Shown piece by piece: positions 53,064 through 63,000 of a DNA stretch of 64,000 nt (positions are counted from its first letter, which is position 1; each line of letters opens with the position of its first letter). This DNA comes from Streptomyces griseoviridis. Its GTDB lineage: Bacteria > Actinomycetota > Actinomycetes > Streptomycetales > Streptomycetaceae. Under the pieces are notes generated by a model. The model saw only the letters and a program-made list of their open reading frames with translations. It did not search any database and was not told where the DNA came from. The stretch is taken from contig BMSM01000021.1 in NCBI GenBank assembly GCA_014649155.1, positions 52,914 to 116,913 of the forward strand, read 5' to 3'. The translations under genes and the position numbers were made by a program.

Positions 53064-53824
53064 ACACCCCGATGGTCGAGATCGTCGACGTGCACAAGAG
53101 CTACGGCGCCACCAGCGTGCTCAAGGGTGTCGATCTGGTGGTGAACCCGGGAGAGGTCACGGTACTGATCGGCCCGTCGGGCGCCGGCAAGTCGACCCTG
53201 CTGCGGATGATCAACCACCTGGAGAAGGCCGACCGCGGCCTGGTCCTGGTCGCCGGGGAGCTGATCGGGTACCGGCGGGCGGGCAAGCACCTGCGCGAGC
53301 TGCGGGAGAGGGAGGTCCTGCGGCAGCGGACCGGCATCGGGTTCGTCTTCCAGGACTTCAACCTGTTCGCCAATCTCACCGTCCTCGACAACGTCGCCGA
53401 GGCGCCCCGGTCCGCGCAGGGCCGTCCCGCCAAGGAGGTGTACCCGCTCGCCCGCGAACTCCTGGAGCGGGTCGGGCTCGCGGACAAGGCCGACGCCCAT
53501 CCGCGTCAACTCTCCGGCGGCCAGCAGCAGCGCGTCGCGATCGCGCGCGCCCTGGCCCTGGAACCGAAGCTGCTGCTGTTCGACGAGCCGACCTCGGCAC
53601 TCGACCCCGAGCTGGTCGGCGAGGTCCTGGACGTCATGAAGTCGCTGGCCGCCACCGGCACGACCATGATCGTGGTGACCCATGAGATGGGCTTCGCCCG
53701 GGAGGTCGCCGACCAGGTGGTCTTCATGGCCGACGGCCGGGTCGTGGAGCAGGGGCCGCCGCAGCAACTGCTCAGGACTCCGGCACACGAGCGCACCCGC
53801 GCGTTCCTCAACAAGATCCTTTGA
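53060..53824 (+). CDS. Polar amino acid ABC transporter ATP-binding protein
   Basis: 254 residues. Walker A GPSGAGKSTLL, Q-loop VFQDFNLF, signature LSGGQQQRVAIARAL, Walker B LLLFDEPTSALD and switch VVTHEMGFA are intact and of the GlnQ type. GTG start in a 4-base overlap with the permease gene. Confidence 0.95.
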   Translation: MNTPMVEIVDVHKSYGATSVLKGVDLVVNPGEVTVLIGPSGAGKSTLLRMINHLEKADRGLVLVAGELIGYRRAGKHLRELREREVLRQRTGIGFVFQDFNLFANLTVLDNVAEAPRSAQGRPAKEVYPLARELLERVGLADKADAHPRQLSGGQQQRVAIARALALEPKLLLFDEPTSALDPELVGEVLDVMKSLAATGTTMIVVTHEMGFAREVADQVVFMADGRVVEQGPPQQLLRTPAHERTRAFLNKIL

Positions 53825-53843
53825 TCCCACACGGAGACAACCA

Positions 53844-54779
53844 ATGCGTCGATTCCTGGCGGGTGGCTGGGTGTTCCTGCTCCTGCTGACCGGGTGCGCC
53901 GACGGCAAGGAGCCGACGGCCGCCACGAGTTCCGGCCTCAATCTCACCCCGCAGCAGAAGCGGCTCACCGCCACCGAGGTCGACGAGGTCGCCGCGCTGG
54001 TGCCCGAGCGCGTGCGCCGGGCCGGTGTCCTGCACATCGGCGGCACGATCGACAACACACCACCGCTGAGCTGCTACGCGACCGACAACAAGACTCCCAT
54101 CGGGTTCGAACTGGACATCGCCGTCCTGGTCGCGGGGGTGATGGGTCTGAAGCCGGACCGTGAGATCACCTCATGGGAGAACATGTTCCTGGGCGTGGAC
54201 AGCGGGAAGTACGACGTGGCGTTCTCCAACATCTCGGTCACCGAGGAGCGGATGAAGACGTACGACTTCGCCAGCTACCGCCGTGACCGCCTCGGTTTCG
54301 AGGCGCGGGAGGGCAGCGACCTGAAGGTCGACGAGCCGGCCGATCTGGCGGGCAAGAGCGTCGCGCTGGCCTCCGGGTCGACCCAGGAGAAGATCATGCT
54401 GGAGTGGAGCGCCGAGAACCGCGAGGCCGGGCGCCCCGCGATCGACATCCAGTACTACCAGAAGGCGTCCGACTACTACCTGGCGCTCCAGTCGGGACGG
54501 GTGGACGTCTACGTCGGTCCCAGTTCCAGTGTCGTCTACCACGCCGAGACCACCGGCCAGACGGAGCTGGTCGGTGTGGTGGACAGCGTGACGGACACCA
54601 TCGACAGCCAGGTCGGCGCCATGAGCCGCAAGAACGACGGAACGGCGAAGGCGGTCGCGGCGGCCGTGAACGAGCTGATCCGTGACGGCAAGTACCAGAA
54701 GGTGCTGGACCGCTGGGGCCTGGGCGACCAGAAGATCAGCGAGTCGCTGGTCAATCCGTCGGTCGGGGAGGGCGCCTGA
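53844..54779 (+). CDS. Amino-acid-binding lipoprotein of the ABC transporter
   Basis: 311 residues with a lipoprotein signal (MRRFLAGGWVFLLLLTGC, lipobox LLTGC, Cys18). The mature domain is an SBP_bac_3 fold: TPIGFELDIAVLVAGVMGL, YDVAFSNISVTEERM, DLAGKSVALASGS, VDVYVGPSSSVVYH. It is anchored outside the membrane and selects the substrate, probably an amino acid or derivative such as a cysteine conjugate by analogy with the ytm system. The last base of its stop codon is the first base of the next ATG. Confidence 0.93.
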   Translation: MRRFLAGGWVFLLLLTGCADGKEPTAATSSGLNLTPQQKRLTATEVDEVAALVPERVRRAGVLHIGGTIDNTPPLSCYATDNKTPIGFELDIAVLVAGVMGLKPDREITSWENMFLGVDSGKYDVAFSNISVTEERMKTYDFASYRRDRLGFEAREGSDLKVDEPADLAGKSVALASGSTQEKIMLEWSAENREAGRPAIDIQYYQKASDYYLALQSGRVDVYVGPSSSVVYHAETTGQTELVGVVDSVTDTIDSQVGAMSRKNDGTAKAVAAAVNELIRDGKYQKVLDRWGLGDQKISESLVNPSVGEGA

Positions 54780-55852
54780 TGCGGACCCCGTTGTACCTCG
54801 GGGCCGCGCTCGACGGTCTCGGCGCCCACCCGGCCGCCTGGCGGCTGACCGGCACGCCTCCCGAGGCGCTGTTCGACCCGGAACGCGTCGTGGCGCTCGC
54901 GCGCCTCGCCGAGCAGGGCGGACTGGACCTGGTCACCCTCGACGACCAGGTTCCCGCCACCCCGGAGCCGGGGCACGCCCACGGTTCCCTCGATGCCTGG
55001 CTGGCCCTCACCCTGGCGGCCTGCCGGACCTCGCGCATCGCCCTGTTCCCCACCGGTGTCGCCCGGGGCGAGCCGGCGGCGACGGCGGCCAGGGCGGTCA
55101 CCCTGGACCGCATCGCCGGGGGCCGCGGCGGCTGGCGTCCCCGGGTGGCGCTCAGCGACGATGAACGGCGCCGGGCCACCGCCGACCCGGAACGCTACGC
55201 CGCCTTCACCGAGGAACGCTTCGCCCACGCCGAGGAGTTCGTCGCCTCGGTCGCCGCGTTCTGGGACAGCCGGCGGGAGGAGTCCGTGCTCAGTTCGCAC
55301 GCCGTCGATCTGTCGGGAGACCATCTCGCGGTGTCCGGGCACGCCCGGGTGCCGACGCCGCCCTCCGGTCCGCCGATGACCGCGGTCCTGGCCCACTTCA
55401 GCACGCCTTTCCGGCTTGCCGCGCGCCATGCCGACCTCGTCTTCGTCACCCCGTTCAGCCGTGCCGACGTCGACGCCGTCCGCGAGGAACTGGACGGGCT
55501 GTGCGCGGCCCTCGGAAGGACACGGGCGCCGCTCGCCGTCCTCGCCGACCTCGACGTGGTGGTCGCGGGGACCGAGTCCGAAGCGGCCGAGCGCAGGGAC
55601 CGCCTCGACCGCTGGATACCCTTCACCTCCGATTGCGCCACCTTCACCGGAACGCCGGAACAATTGGCGGACCTCATGGCGGAATGGCACAGAGACGGCG
55701 GGGTCGACGGTTTCCGGATTCGCCCGGCCGTGCTGTCCGACGACCTCACCGCGGTGGTGGAAACCGTGGTGCCGTGTCTGCGTAAACGGGGTCTGCTGGA
55801 CGACGCGCCCCGTGTTCCACTGCGCGCCCGGCTCTTTGGCGCTTCAGTCTGA
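54779..55852 (+). CDS. Luciferase-like flavin-dependent monooxygenase
   Basis: 357 residues, LLM class (FMN/F420 TIM barrel). Segments LYLGAALDGLG, LARLAEQGGLDLVTLDDQ, FPTGVARGEPAATAARAVTLDRIAGGRGGW match the YtmO/SnaA-type branch. It takes reduced flavin from a reductase not encoded here. Linkage to the ABC transporter suggests oxidation of an imported sulfur- or nitrogen-containing amino acid; a tailoring oxidation of the ansamycin is the alternative. It is the last gene of its operon, 35 bases before the LAL gene. Confidence 0.88.
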   Translation: MRTPLYLGAALDGLGAHPAAWRLTGTPPEALFDPERVVALARLAEQGGLDLVTLDDQVPATPEPGHAHGSLDAWLALTLAACRTSRIALFPTGVARGEPAATAARAVTLDRIAGGRGGWRPRVALSDDERRRATADPERYAAFTEERFAHAEEFVASVAAFWDSRREESVLSSHAVDLSGDHLAVSGHARVPTPPSGPPMTAVLAHFSTPFRLAARHADLVFVTPFSRADVDAVREELDGLCAALGRTRAPLAVLADLDVVVAGTESEAAERRDRLDRWIPFTSDCATFTGTPEQLADLMAEWHRDGGVDGFRIRPAVLSDDLTAVVETVVPCLRKRGLLDDAPRVPLRARLFGASV

Positions 55853-55887
55853 TTCCGCGTTACCACGTTCACTCTGGGGGAGACGTC

Positions 55888-58704
55888 ATGCTTTTACTGG
55901 AACGTGAGAAACACAAATCACTGCTGAAGTCGCTCGTCGGTGCATGTCTGGCCGGCCGGGGACAGGTGCTGCTGATCGAGGGCGTGGCGGCGAGCGGCAG
56001 GACGGCCCTGCTGCGCCAGGCCGTCGAGGACGCGGAGCGGGCGGGCCTGCTGGTCATGCGGGCCTCGTGCTCGCCGGTGGAGAAGGACCTGGCCGGCAGC
56101 GTCCTCAGCCAGCTCCTGCTCAGCATTCCGGCGCCGGGCGCCCTGGCCGATCAGGCGGTACCGGGCTACCACGAGTTCTGCCGGCAGATCCTGCGCCTGA
56201 CGGCGCGGGCGCCGCTGGTCGTCGCGGTCGACGACATCCACCACGCCGACGCCGAGTCGGCACAGAGCCTGCTGTACCTGGCCCGCCGGCTGGGAGCGGC
56301 CCGGGTCCTGCTGGTGGTGACCTCCCAACGGGACGACGGACAGGCACCGCCCCTGTTCACCGCCGAACTGCCGTGCGAACCGGGGACCCACCGCCTGGAG
56401 GTGGAACCGCTGTCCGAGGACGGCACGGCCGCCCTGCTGGCGGACCGCCTCGGCCCGCGGCCCGACACGGCCCGGCTCGCGACCGAGTTCCACCGGATCA
56501 GCGGCGGCAACCTGCGGCTGCTCGACGCGCTGACCGAGGACGTCCGTCGCGGCGGCCGCAACGGCCGCGACCACGTCACCGCCCGGGGGTACGGCGCGGC
56601 CGTGGTCGGGCTGCTGCGCCGCGGGGAGCCGGCCGTGCTGCGCACCGCGCAGGCGCTGGCCGTCCTGGGCGGGCGCGGCACTCCGGAGCGGGTCGCCCGG
56701 CTCACCGGCCTCGACCAGGAGCACGAGACGGGCACCGGAACCCTGACCGGGTCCGCGTCGGTGGAGCGCGCGATCGCCACGATGACGGCGACGGGTCTCC
56801 TGCGGGACGGCCGGCTGCCACACCCGGCGGCCCGCGAGGCCGTCCTCTCCACCGTGACCGGCGCCGAACGCGCCACCCTCAACCAGCGCGCGGCACGGCT
56901 GCTGCACGGTCTCGGGGAACCGGCGTCGGCGGTGGCGTGCCACCTCGCGCAGGCACGCCGGCGGGTGGAGCCCTGGGCGGTGCCGGTGCTCGTCGAGGCC
57001 GCGGAACAGGAACTGCTCGCCGAACGGAACGAACGTGCCGCCCGCTATCTGGAGCTGGCACACGAAGCCTGCCCCGACCCGGCCGACCGCGCCGCCGTGC
57101 TGGCGAAGCTGACCGACGCGCGGTGGCGGGTCAGTCCGTCGGCCGCGGCCGGGCACCTGACGCCCCTGGTGGCCGCGGCGCGGACGGGAGACCTCGGTGA
57201 CGACTGCCTGCCGGACCTCGTGCGGCAACTCCTGTGGCACGGCCGGCACACGGACGCCGCCGCGGTGCTCGGCCGGCTGCGCGAGGCGGCCGCCTCGGAC
57301 GCCCCGCTGGCGCAGGAGGTCCGCCACCTCGACTCCTGGCTGGCCTTCTCCCACCCCCGGTTCGCGCACCGGCGGACCCAGCCGGCCGCCCGAGCCGCGT
57401 TCGGCGGCCCCCCGGCCGCCGGCCGCGCCCTGACGACACCGGCCGGCAACGACCCGTGGCTGGCGCTGGCCGGATCGCTCTGCGACCAACTGGTGAGCGG
57501 TGGCGGCGGCGACCGGGCGGCCGCACTGGAGCGGTCCCTGCGCAACCTCCGTTCCCGCGGCAACCCGGCGTGGGCGCACGAGACCGCGGCCCTGGCCCTG
57601 CTCGGCCTGCTCGACCTGGGCCGCTACGACCTGGTGCTGCAGCGGTGTGCCGCGCTGGGCGCGGCCGGCGGCGAGGACGAGGCACCGACCTGGCACGCCG
57701 TACTGGCGAGCCTGCGCGCGGAGGCGCTGCTGCGCCGCGGCGATCTGGAAGACGCGCTGCGGACGGCGCGGGAGGCCCTCACCCTGCTGCCGGCCCACGC
57801 CTGGGGGGTGGCCGTCGGGTTCCCGCTGGGCACCCTGATCACGGCGGCGGTGCGGTCGGGCGACACGGAGACGGCCGAACGGTACCTGGCGTTCTCCCCG
57901 CCCGAGGCGATGTCCCAGAGCCGTTTCGGCCTCTACTACCTGCACGCCCGCGGCACCTACCACCTCGCCGTCCAGCGGGCCTACGCCGCGCTCGCCGACT
58001 TTCTGGCCTGCGGTGATCTGGTCCCGGCCCTGGGGCTGGAGGCCGCGGCGCCGGTCCCCTGGCGCACCAGCGCCGCCGAGGCGTGGCTGCGGCTGGGCAA
58101 CGACGACCGGGCGCGCCGCCTGGTCCGGGAGGAGCTGGCCTGCTCGGACGCCTCGGGCGGCGTCGGCAGTGCTCGGGGCCGGTCGCTGCGGATGCTCGCC
58201 GCGGTCAGCACTCCCGAGCGGCGACCGCAGTTGCTGCTGGAGGCCGTCGAGCTGTTCGAACAGTACGGGGAGCAGTACGAGCAGGCGCGGGGCCTGGCCG
58301 ACCTCGGCTACGCCTACTCGGCCCTGGCCGACAACCGCCGGGCCAGGACGACGCTGCGCCGGGCCCGGTATCTCGCCACGTCCTGCGGGGCGGCGCCGCT
58401 GGGCGAGGAACTGCTCGCCTTCCAGGGGACCTCGGACACGTCGGTGTCCTGCGAGGACGACGGCAGCCGGCTGACGGAGGCGGAGCGACGCGTCGCGCAC
58501 CTGGCCGTGCTCGGCTACACCAACCGGGAGATCGCGGCGAAGCTCTACATCACGGCCAGCACCGTGGAGCAGCACCTGACCAGGATCTACCGGAAACTCG
58601 ACATCAAGCGCCGCCGGGATCTCCCGGCCGACCTGGGCACCACCACCCTGCACGGGCGTCAGCGGCACGCTCAGCGGCCGTCGACCAAGCGCTCGGCGTC
58701 GTAG
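55888..58704 (+). CDS. LAL-type LuxR regulator of the ansamycin cluster, TTA third codon
   Basis: 938 residues. N-terminal ATPase: the Walker A is G-V-A-A-S-G-R-T (residues 32-39), with Arg38 where Lys is expected; VVAVDDIHHADAES is Walker B. A long helical middle follows, then a LuxR HTH at the end (LTEAERRVAHLAVLGYTNREIAAKLYITASTVEQHL). Homologous LAL proteins (for example GdmRI/RII, RifZ-like LuxR proteins) activate ansamycin clusters. Codon 3 (55894-55896) is TTA, the rare leucine codon that needs the bldA tRNA in Streptomyces, so translation would be timed with development. Start ATG follows GGGGGAGA. Confidence 0.92.
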   Translation: MLLLEREKHKSLLKSLVGACLAGRGQVLLIEGVAASGRTALLRQAVEDAERAGLLVMRASCSPVEKDLAGSVLSQLLLSIPAPGALADQAVPGYHEFCRQILRLTARAPLVVAVDDIHHADAESAQSLLYLARRLGAARVLLVVTSQRDDGQAPPLFTAELPCEPGTHRLEVEPLSEDGTAALLADRLGPRPDTARLATEFHRISGGNLRLLDALTEDVRRGGRNGRDHVTARGYGAAVVGLLRRGEPAVLRTAQALAVLGGRGTPERVARLTGLDQEHETGTGTLTGSASVERAIATMTATGLLRDGRLPHPAAREAVLSTVTGAERATLNQRAARLLHGLGEPASAVACHLAQARRRVEPWAVPVLVEAAEQELLAERNERAARYLELAHEACPDPADRAAVLAKLTDARWRVSPSAAAGHLTPLVAAARTGDLGDDCLPDLVRQLLWHGRHTDAAAVLGRLREAAASDAPLAQEVRHLDSWLAFSHPRFAHRRTQPAARAAFGGPPAAGRALTTPAGNDPWLALAGSLCDQLVSGGGGDRAAALERSLRNLRSRGNPAWAHETAALALLGLLDLGRYDLVLQRCAALGAAGGEDEAPTWHAVLASLRAEALLRRGDLEDALRTAREALTLLPAHAWGVAVGFPLGTLITAAVRSGDTETAERYLAFSPPEAMSQSRFGLYYLHARGTYHLAVQRAYAALADFLACGDLVPALGLEAAAPVPWRTSAAEAWLRLGNDDRARRLVREELACSDASGGVGSARGRSLRMLAAVSTPERRPQLLLEAVELFEQYGEQYEQARGLADLGYAYSALADNRRARTTLRRARYLATSCGAAPLGEELLAFQGTSDTSVSCEDDGSRLTEAERRVAHLAVLGYTNREIAAKLYITASTVEQHLTRIYRKLDIKRRRDLPADLGTTTLHGRQRHAQRPSTKRSAS

Positions 58705-59063
58705 GCGTGCCGCGCGGCGGAGATCTCTTCGCGGTGCCGGGTGGCCCAGTCGGTGAGCGAGAGGAGTGACTGATGCAGTTCCTGCGCCATGTCGGTGAGC
58801 CGGTACTCGACCCGGGGCGGGACGGTGGCGTACACCGTGCGGGTGAGCAGGCCGTCCCGCTCCAGGTTCCGCAGGGTGAGCGTGAGCATCCGCCTGCTGA
58901 TGCCCTCGATCGACCGCTCCAGCTCCGTGAACCGCACCGGGCCGCGGGCCGCGGCGACGATGATCAGGATGCTCCACTTGCCGGCCACGCGGTCCAGCAC
59001 CTCGCGCACCGGACATGCCTCGCCGACGATCTCGTGCGGCGCTTCCGTCTTCACCTGCGGCAT
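58671..59063 (-). CDS. HxlR-type winged-helix regulator
   Basis: 130 residues. CPVREVLDRVAGKWSILIIVAAARGPVRFTELERSIEGISRRMLTLTLRNLERDGLL is the complete HxlR wHTH with the conserved Cys near the start, often a redox or ligand sensor. Start ATG 59063 after GGAGC. Its 3' end overlaps that of the convergent LAL gene by 34 bases. It may control the divergent rifI-like gene or the PKS (inference). Confidence 0.92.
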   Translation of the reverse strand: MPQVKTEAPHEIVGEACPVREVLDRVAGKWSILIIVAAARGPVRFTELERSIEGISRRMLTLTLRNLERDGLLTRTVYATVPPRVEYRLTDMAQELHQSLLSLTDWATRHREEISAARHAYDAERLVDGR

Positions 59064-59143
59064 GGGACAGCTCCTTCCCCCACCTCCCATGGTGCCAGCC
59101 CGGTGTCCCCTGTTACAACCGCGTGCCCGACGGGAGGCCGGAA

Positions 59144-59944
59144 GTGACCGGAACCCCTCTGTCGGGCACGACGCGGCTGTACGCGGTCCTGGGCGACCCG
59201 GTGACCCAGGTCCGGGCGCCGGAGCTGGTCAACCCGGTCCTCGCCGCCCTCGGCGTCGACGCCGTGGTGGTGCCCGTGCACGCCCCGGCGGAGCATCTCG
59301 CCGCCGTCGTGGGCGGCCTGGTCCGGGCGGGCAACGTCGACGGGCTGCTGGTCACGGTTCCCCACAAGGCCGCCGTGTGCGCCCTGGCGGACGAGCTGGG
59401 GCCGGCCGCCGCGCTGAGCGGTACCGCCAACGCGATGCGGCGCGGTGCCGACGGCCGCTGGCTCGCCGACAACTTCGACGGGCTGGGCTTCGTCCGCGGG
59501 CTGGAGGCGGCCGGGCATCCCGTGCGGGGCAGACGGGTGGTCCTGGTCGGGGCGGGCGGGGCCGGGAGCGCCGTCGCGGTGGCCCTGCTGATGGCGGGCG
59601 CCGGGCCGGTCTGCGTACGGGACGTCGACGAAGGCCGGCTCGCCGGGCTGCTGGCGCGGCTCGGCTCCCGGTGGCCGCGGACCGTCCGTGCCGAGGCCCC
59701 GGGGGACCTGGCGGCGGCCGACCTCGTCGTCAATGCCACACCGCTCGGGATGCGGCCGGGGGACCCGCTGCCCTTCGACCCGGCCGCCGTCCGGGCGGAC
59801 GCGGTGGTGGCTGACATCGTCATGAAGCCCCACGAGACCGCCCTGCTGCGGGCGGCGGCCGCCGCGGGCCGGCGGGTCCACCACGGTGTTCACATGCTGG
59901 AGCAGCAGGTGCCATGCTACCGGGAATTCTTCGGCTGGCCCTGA
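59144..59944 (+). CDS. rifI: Aminoquinate/shikimate dehydrogenase (RifI-like)
   Basis: 266 residues. Shikimate-dehydrogenase motifs: catalytic Lys in LLVTVPHKAAV, Asp in NFDGLGFVRGL, nucleotide loop VVLVGAGGAGSAVAVALL and a C-terminal HHGVHMLEQQ. In rifamycin clusters RifI interconverts aminoquinate or aminoshikimate-level intermediates and is not strictly needed for AHBA. GTG start after GGGAGG with a 6-base spacer. Located directly before the PKS gene. Confidence 0.92.
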   Translation: MTGTPLSGTTRLYAVLGDPVTQVRAPELVNPVLAALGVDAVVVPVHAPAEHLAAVVGGLVRAGNVDGLLVTVPHKAAVCALADELGPAAALSGTANAMRRGADGRWLADNFDGLGFVRGLEAAGHPVRGRRVVLVGAGGAGSAVAVALLMAGAGPVCVRDVDEGRLAGLLARLGSRWPRTVRAEAPGDLAAADLVVNATPLGMRPGDPLPFDPAAVRADAVVADIVMKPHETALLRAAAAAGRRVHHGVHMLEQQVPCYREFFGWP

Positions 59945-59957
59945 ATTCGGTGCCGCC

Positions 59958-60018
59958 TTAGGGGTATTGCCTCCGTCCGGCCGTCAAGTCAGGGATGACA
60001 TAGGGGGTTTGATAGGGG
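59958..60018 (+). promoter_or_regulatory. Cluster operator 4: AGGGG motifs before the PKS gene
   Basis: A single TTAGGGG lies at 59958-59964, and the pair AGGGGGTTTGATAGGGG at 60002-60018 points toward the PKS, with G-runs 11 bp apart by their 3' ends. The pair lies about 77 bases before the PKS start codon. No clear -10 was found at the spacing seen at 43321. Confidence 0.65.
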
Positions 60019-60094
60019 CTCCGCACTCCGGAATTCACGCGAGACTCGAAGTCGCGCTCACGCGCTTCTCGCCGTGCCTAGGAGTGATTACCGG

Positions 60095-63000
60095 ATGCTG
60101 CGCACAGAACTGATTCGGCCCCTGCCCGAGACTCTGATCGAACACGCCGCCCGACTCGGCGGGAAAATCGCTTTCGCCGACGCCCGGCGTCAGGTCAGCT
60201 ACGCCGAACTGGAGCTGCGGACCCGGTTCATCGCGGGACACCTGACCGGGCTGCGCGTGCATCCGGGCGACCGGGCGGCGCTCTACCTGGGCAACTGCGT
60301 GGAGATGGTCGAGAGTTACCTGGCCCTCACCCGGGCGAACGTGATCGGCGTCCCGCTCAATCCGCACTGCACCGACGCCGAGCTGGAGTTCTTCCTCTCC
60401 GACAGCGGCGCCCGCGTGGTGATCACCGACGCCACCCACGTCGAGCAGCTCCAGCGCGTGCTGGGAGACGCCGAGTACCCCCGGATCGTCGTCACCGGCG
60501 ATCGCCGGGTCCCGGCCGGGACGGTGGCCTTCGAGGCCCTGGCGGGCGCGGAGCCGGAGACCGGTGCCCGGGACGACCTGGGCCTCGACGAGGTCGCCTG
60601 GATGCTCTACACGTCGGGGACCACCGGGAAGCCCAAGGGGGTGCTCTCGACCCAGCGCAACTGCCTGTGGTCGGTGGCCGCCTGCTACGTGCCGGTGCCC
60701 GAACTGACCGCCGACGACCGGGTGCTGTGGCCCCTCCCGCTGTTCCACAGCCTGTCGCACATCGCGTGCGTGCTGGCGGTCACCTCGGTCGGCGCCACCG
60801 CGCGGATCACCGACGGGTACTCGGCCGACGAGATCCTGTCCGTCCTGCGCGAGGAGTCGCCGACCTTCCTCGCCGGCGTGCCCACCATGTACCACTACCT
60901 GGTGCAGGCCGCGCAGCAGCAGGGGGTGCGGGCTCCGGACCTGCGGGTCGGCCTGGTCGGCGGGGCGGTGACCACCCGGTCGCTGCGCGCGTCCTTCCAG
61001 GAGACGTTCGGCGTCCCCCTGCTGGACGCCTACGGCAGCACGGAGACCTGTGGTTCGATCACCATCAACTGGCCCACGGGGGCTCGGGTCGAGGGGTCGA
61101 GCGGTCTGCCGGTGCCCGGACTCAACGTGCGCCTCGTCGACCCGGAGACCGGACGTGACGTGCCGGCCGACGAGGAGGGCGAGGTCTGGGTCAGCGGCCC
61201 CAATGTGATGGTCGGTTACCACAACCGGCCGGAGGAGACCGCGCAGGCGCTGCGCGACGGCTGGTACCGCACCGGTGACCTGGCCCGCCGTGACGAGGCC
61301 GGCTACTTCACCGTCACCGGCCGGATCAAGGACCTCATCATCCGGGGCGGCGAGAACATCCACCCGGGTGAGATCGAGGACGTGCTCCGGGGAGTGCCGG
61401 GCGTGGCGGACGTCGCCGTGGCCGGCAAGGCCCACGACATCCTGGGCGAGGTCCCCGTCGCCTTCCTGGTGCCGGGTCCGGAGGGGCTCGACACGGACGC
61501 GCTGTTCGCGGCCTGCCGCGAACGGCTCTCCTACTTCAAGGTGCCCGAGGAACTGTACGAGGTCACGCGCATTCCGCGTACCGGTTCCGGCAAGGTCACC
61601 CGGCGCCTGCTGCTGGACCGGCCCGCCCGGCTGCGGGCCGCCGGCAGCAGTTCCTACGAGCACCTGTTCCGGGCCGACTGGCTGCCGCTGCCGCCGGAGG
61701 GGCCGGCCGTACCCGGCGCCAGCGGCGCACCGGCGGGCGCGGACCCGGCCGGTCCGCGGTGGGTGATCGCCGGTGAGGCCGGCGCGGACCTGGTCGCCGG
61801 CCTGGAGTCGGCCGGTGCCGAGGTGACGCACCTGGTCGACGGAGTGCCCCCCGCCGAGGCCGCGCCGGCCGATGTGGTGGTGGTGCCTGCGGGCGCGCCG
61901 GACGCGGAGCCGGCCGGTCTGGTGGCGGACGTGTCCGCCCGGGTCCGGGCCTGGCTGGCGCAGGAGTGGCCCTCCCCGGCGCGGTTGGTCGTCCTCACCC
62001 GCGGTGGGGTCGCCACCGGTCCGGCCGAGACGCCCCACCCCGCGCAGGCCGCGGTGGCGGGGCTGGTACGCGGGCTGCGGTCCGGACACGGCGACCGGCT
62101 CGTGCACGTGGACCTGGAGGCCGCGGCCGGCTCCGGTGGCACGCTGCCCGCGGAGCTGCTGCGTGCCGTGGCGGCGGGGGACGAACCGCAGGTGGCCGTG
62201 CGGGCCGGCAGCGTCGTCCGGCCGTCGCTGGAGCGGCTGGCCGTGCGCTCCGGCGGGGAGACGGTGTTCGGTCCGGCGCGTACCGCGGTGGTGGCGGGCG
62301 CGGACACGGTGGCCGGTGCGGCGGTGGCACGCCACCTCGTCACCGGTCACGGGGTCCGGCACCTGGTGCTGGTCGGTGACCGGGGCGAGGACGACCTCTC
62401 CGTCGCCGGCCTCGCGGCCGAACTGACCGGGCTCAAGGCGACGGTGACGGTGACCGGCTGCGATCTCACCGATCGCGCGGCGCTGCGTGAGGTGCTGACG
62501 GGCCTGCGCCGCCCGCTCGCCGGTGTGGTGCACGTCCCCTCCGGTCCCTTCCGGCTCGCGGCCGCGCAGGCGGCGGCGCTGGACGAGGTGACCGCCACCG
62601 TCGAGGGGGCGGCCCTGGTGCTGCTGCCCTCGGCCGCGGGCACGCTGGGTACGGCCCACGACCCGGAGGACGCGGCGGTGGCCGCGTACTGCGACGCGCT
62701 CGCGCTGCGGCGGCGGGCCGGGGGGCGGGCGGGGCTGTCGCTGTCCCTGGGGCCGTGGGCCGACGAACCGGAGGCGACCCTGCCGTCGGGCGTGGGCACC
62801 CTGGCCCTGCGTGAGCTGCTGACCGTGGTGGACGCCGCGCTGATGTCCGGCGAGGCGGTGGTCAGCTCGCTGAAGCTCGACCCGATGACGCTGCACGGCG
62901 GCGACACCGTTCCGGCGGTGCTGCGCGGACTGATCGACACCTCGGCGGGGGCGTCGGCGGACACCGGGCGCGCGGAGGAGTTCCGGGCGCGGCTCGCCGG

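Noticed and set aside
54779..55852. Luciferase-like monooxygenase as a Baeyer-Villiger enzyme of the ansamycin
   Set aside because: Some ansamycin clusters have such enzymes, but operon context with an amino-acid ABC transporter and GNAT favours a scavenging role. Kept only as an alternative.
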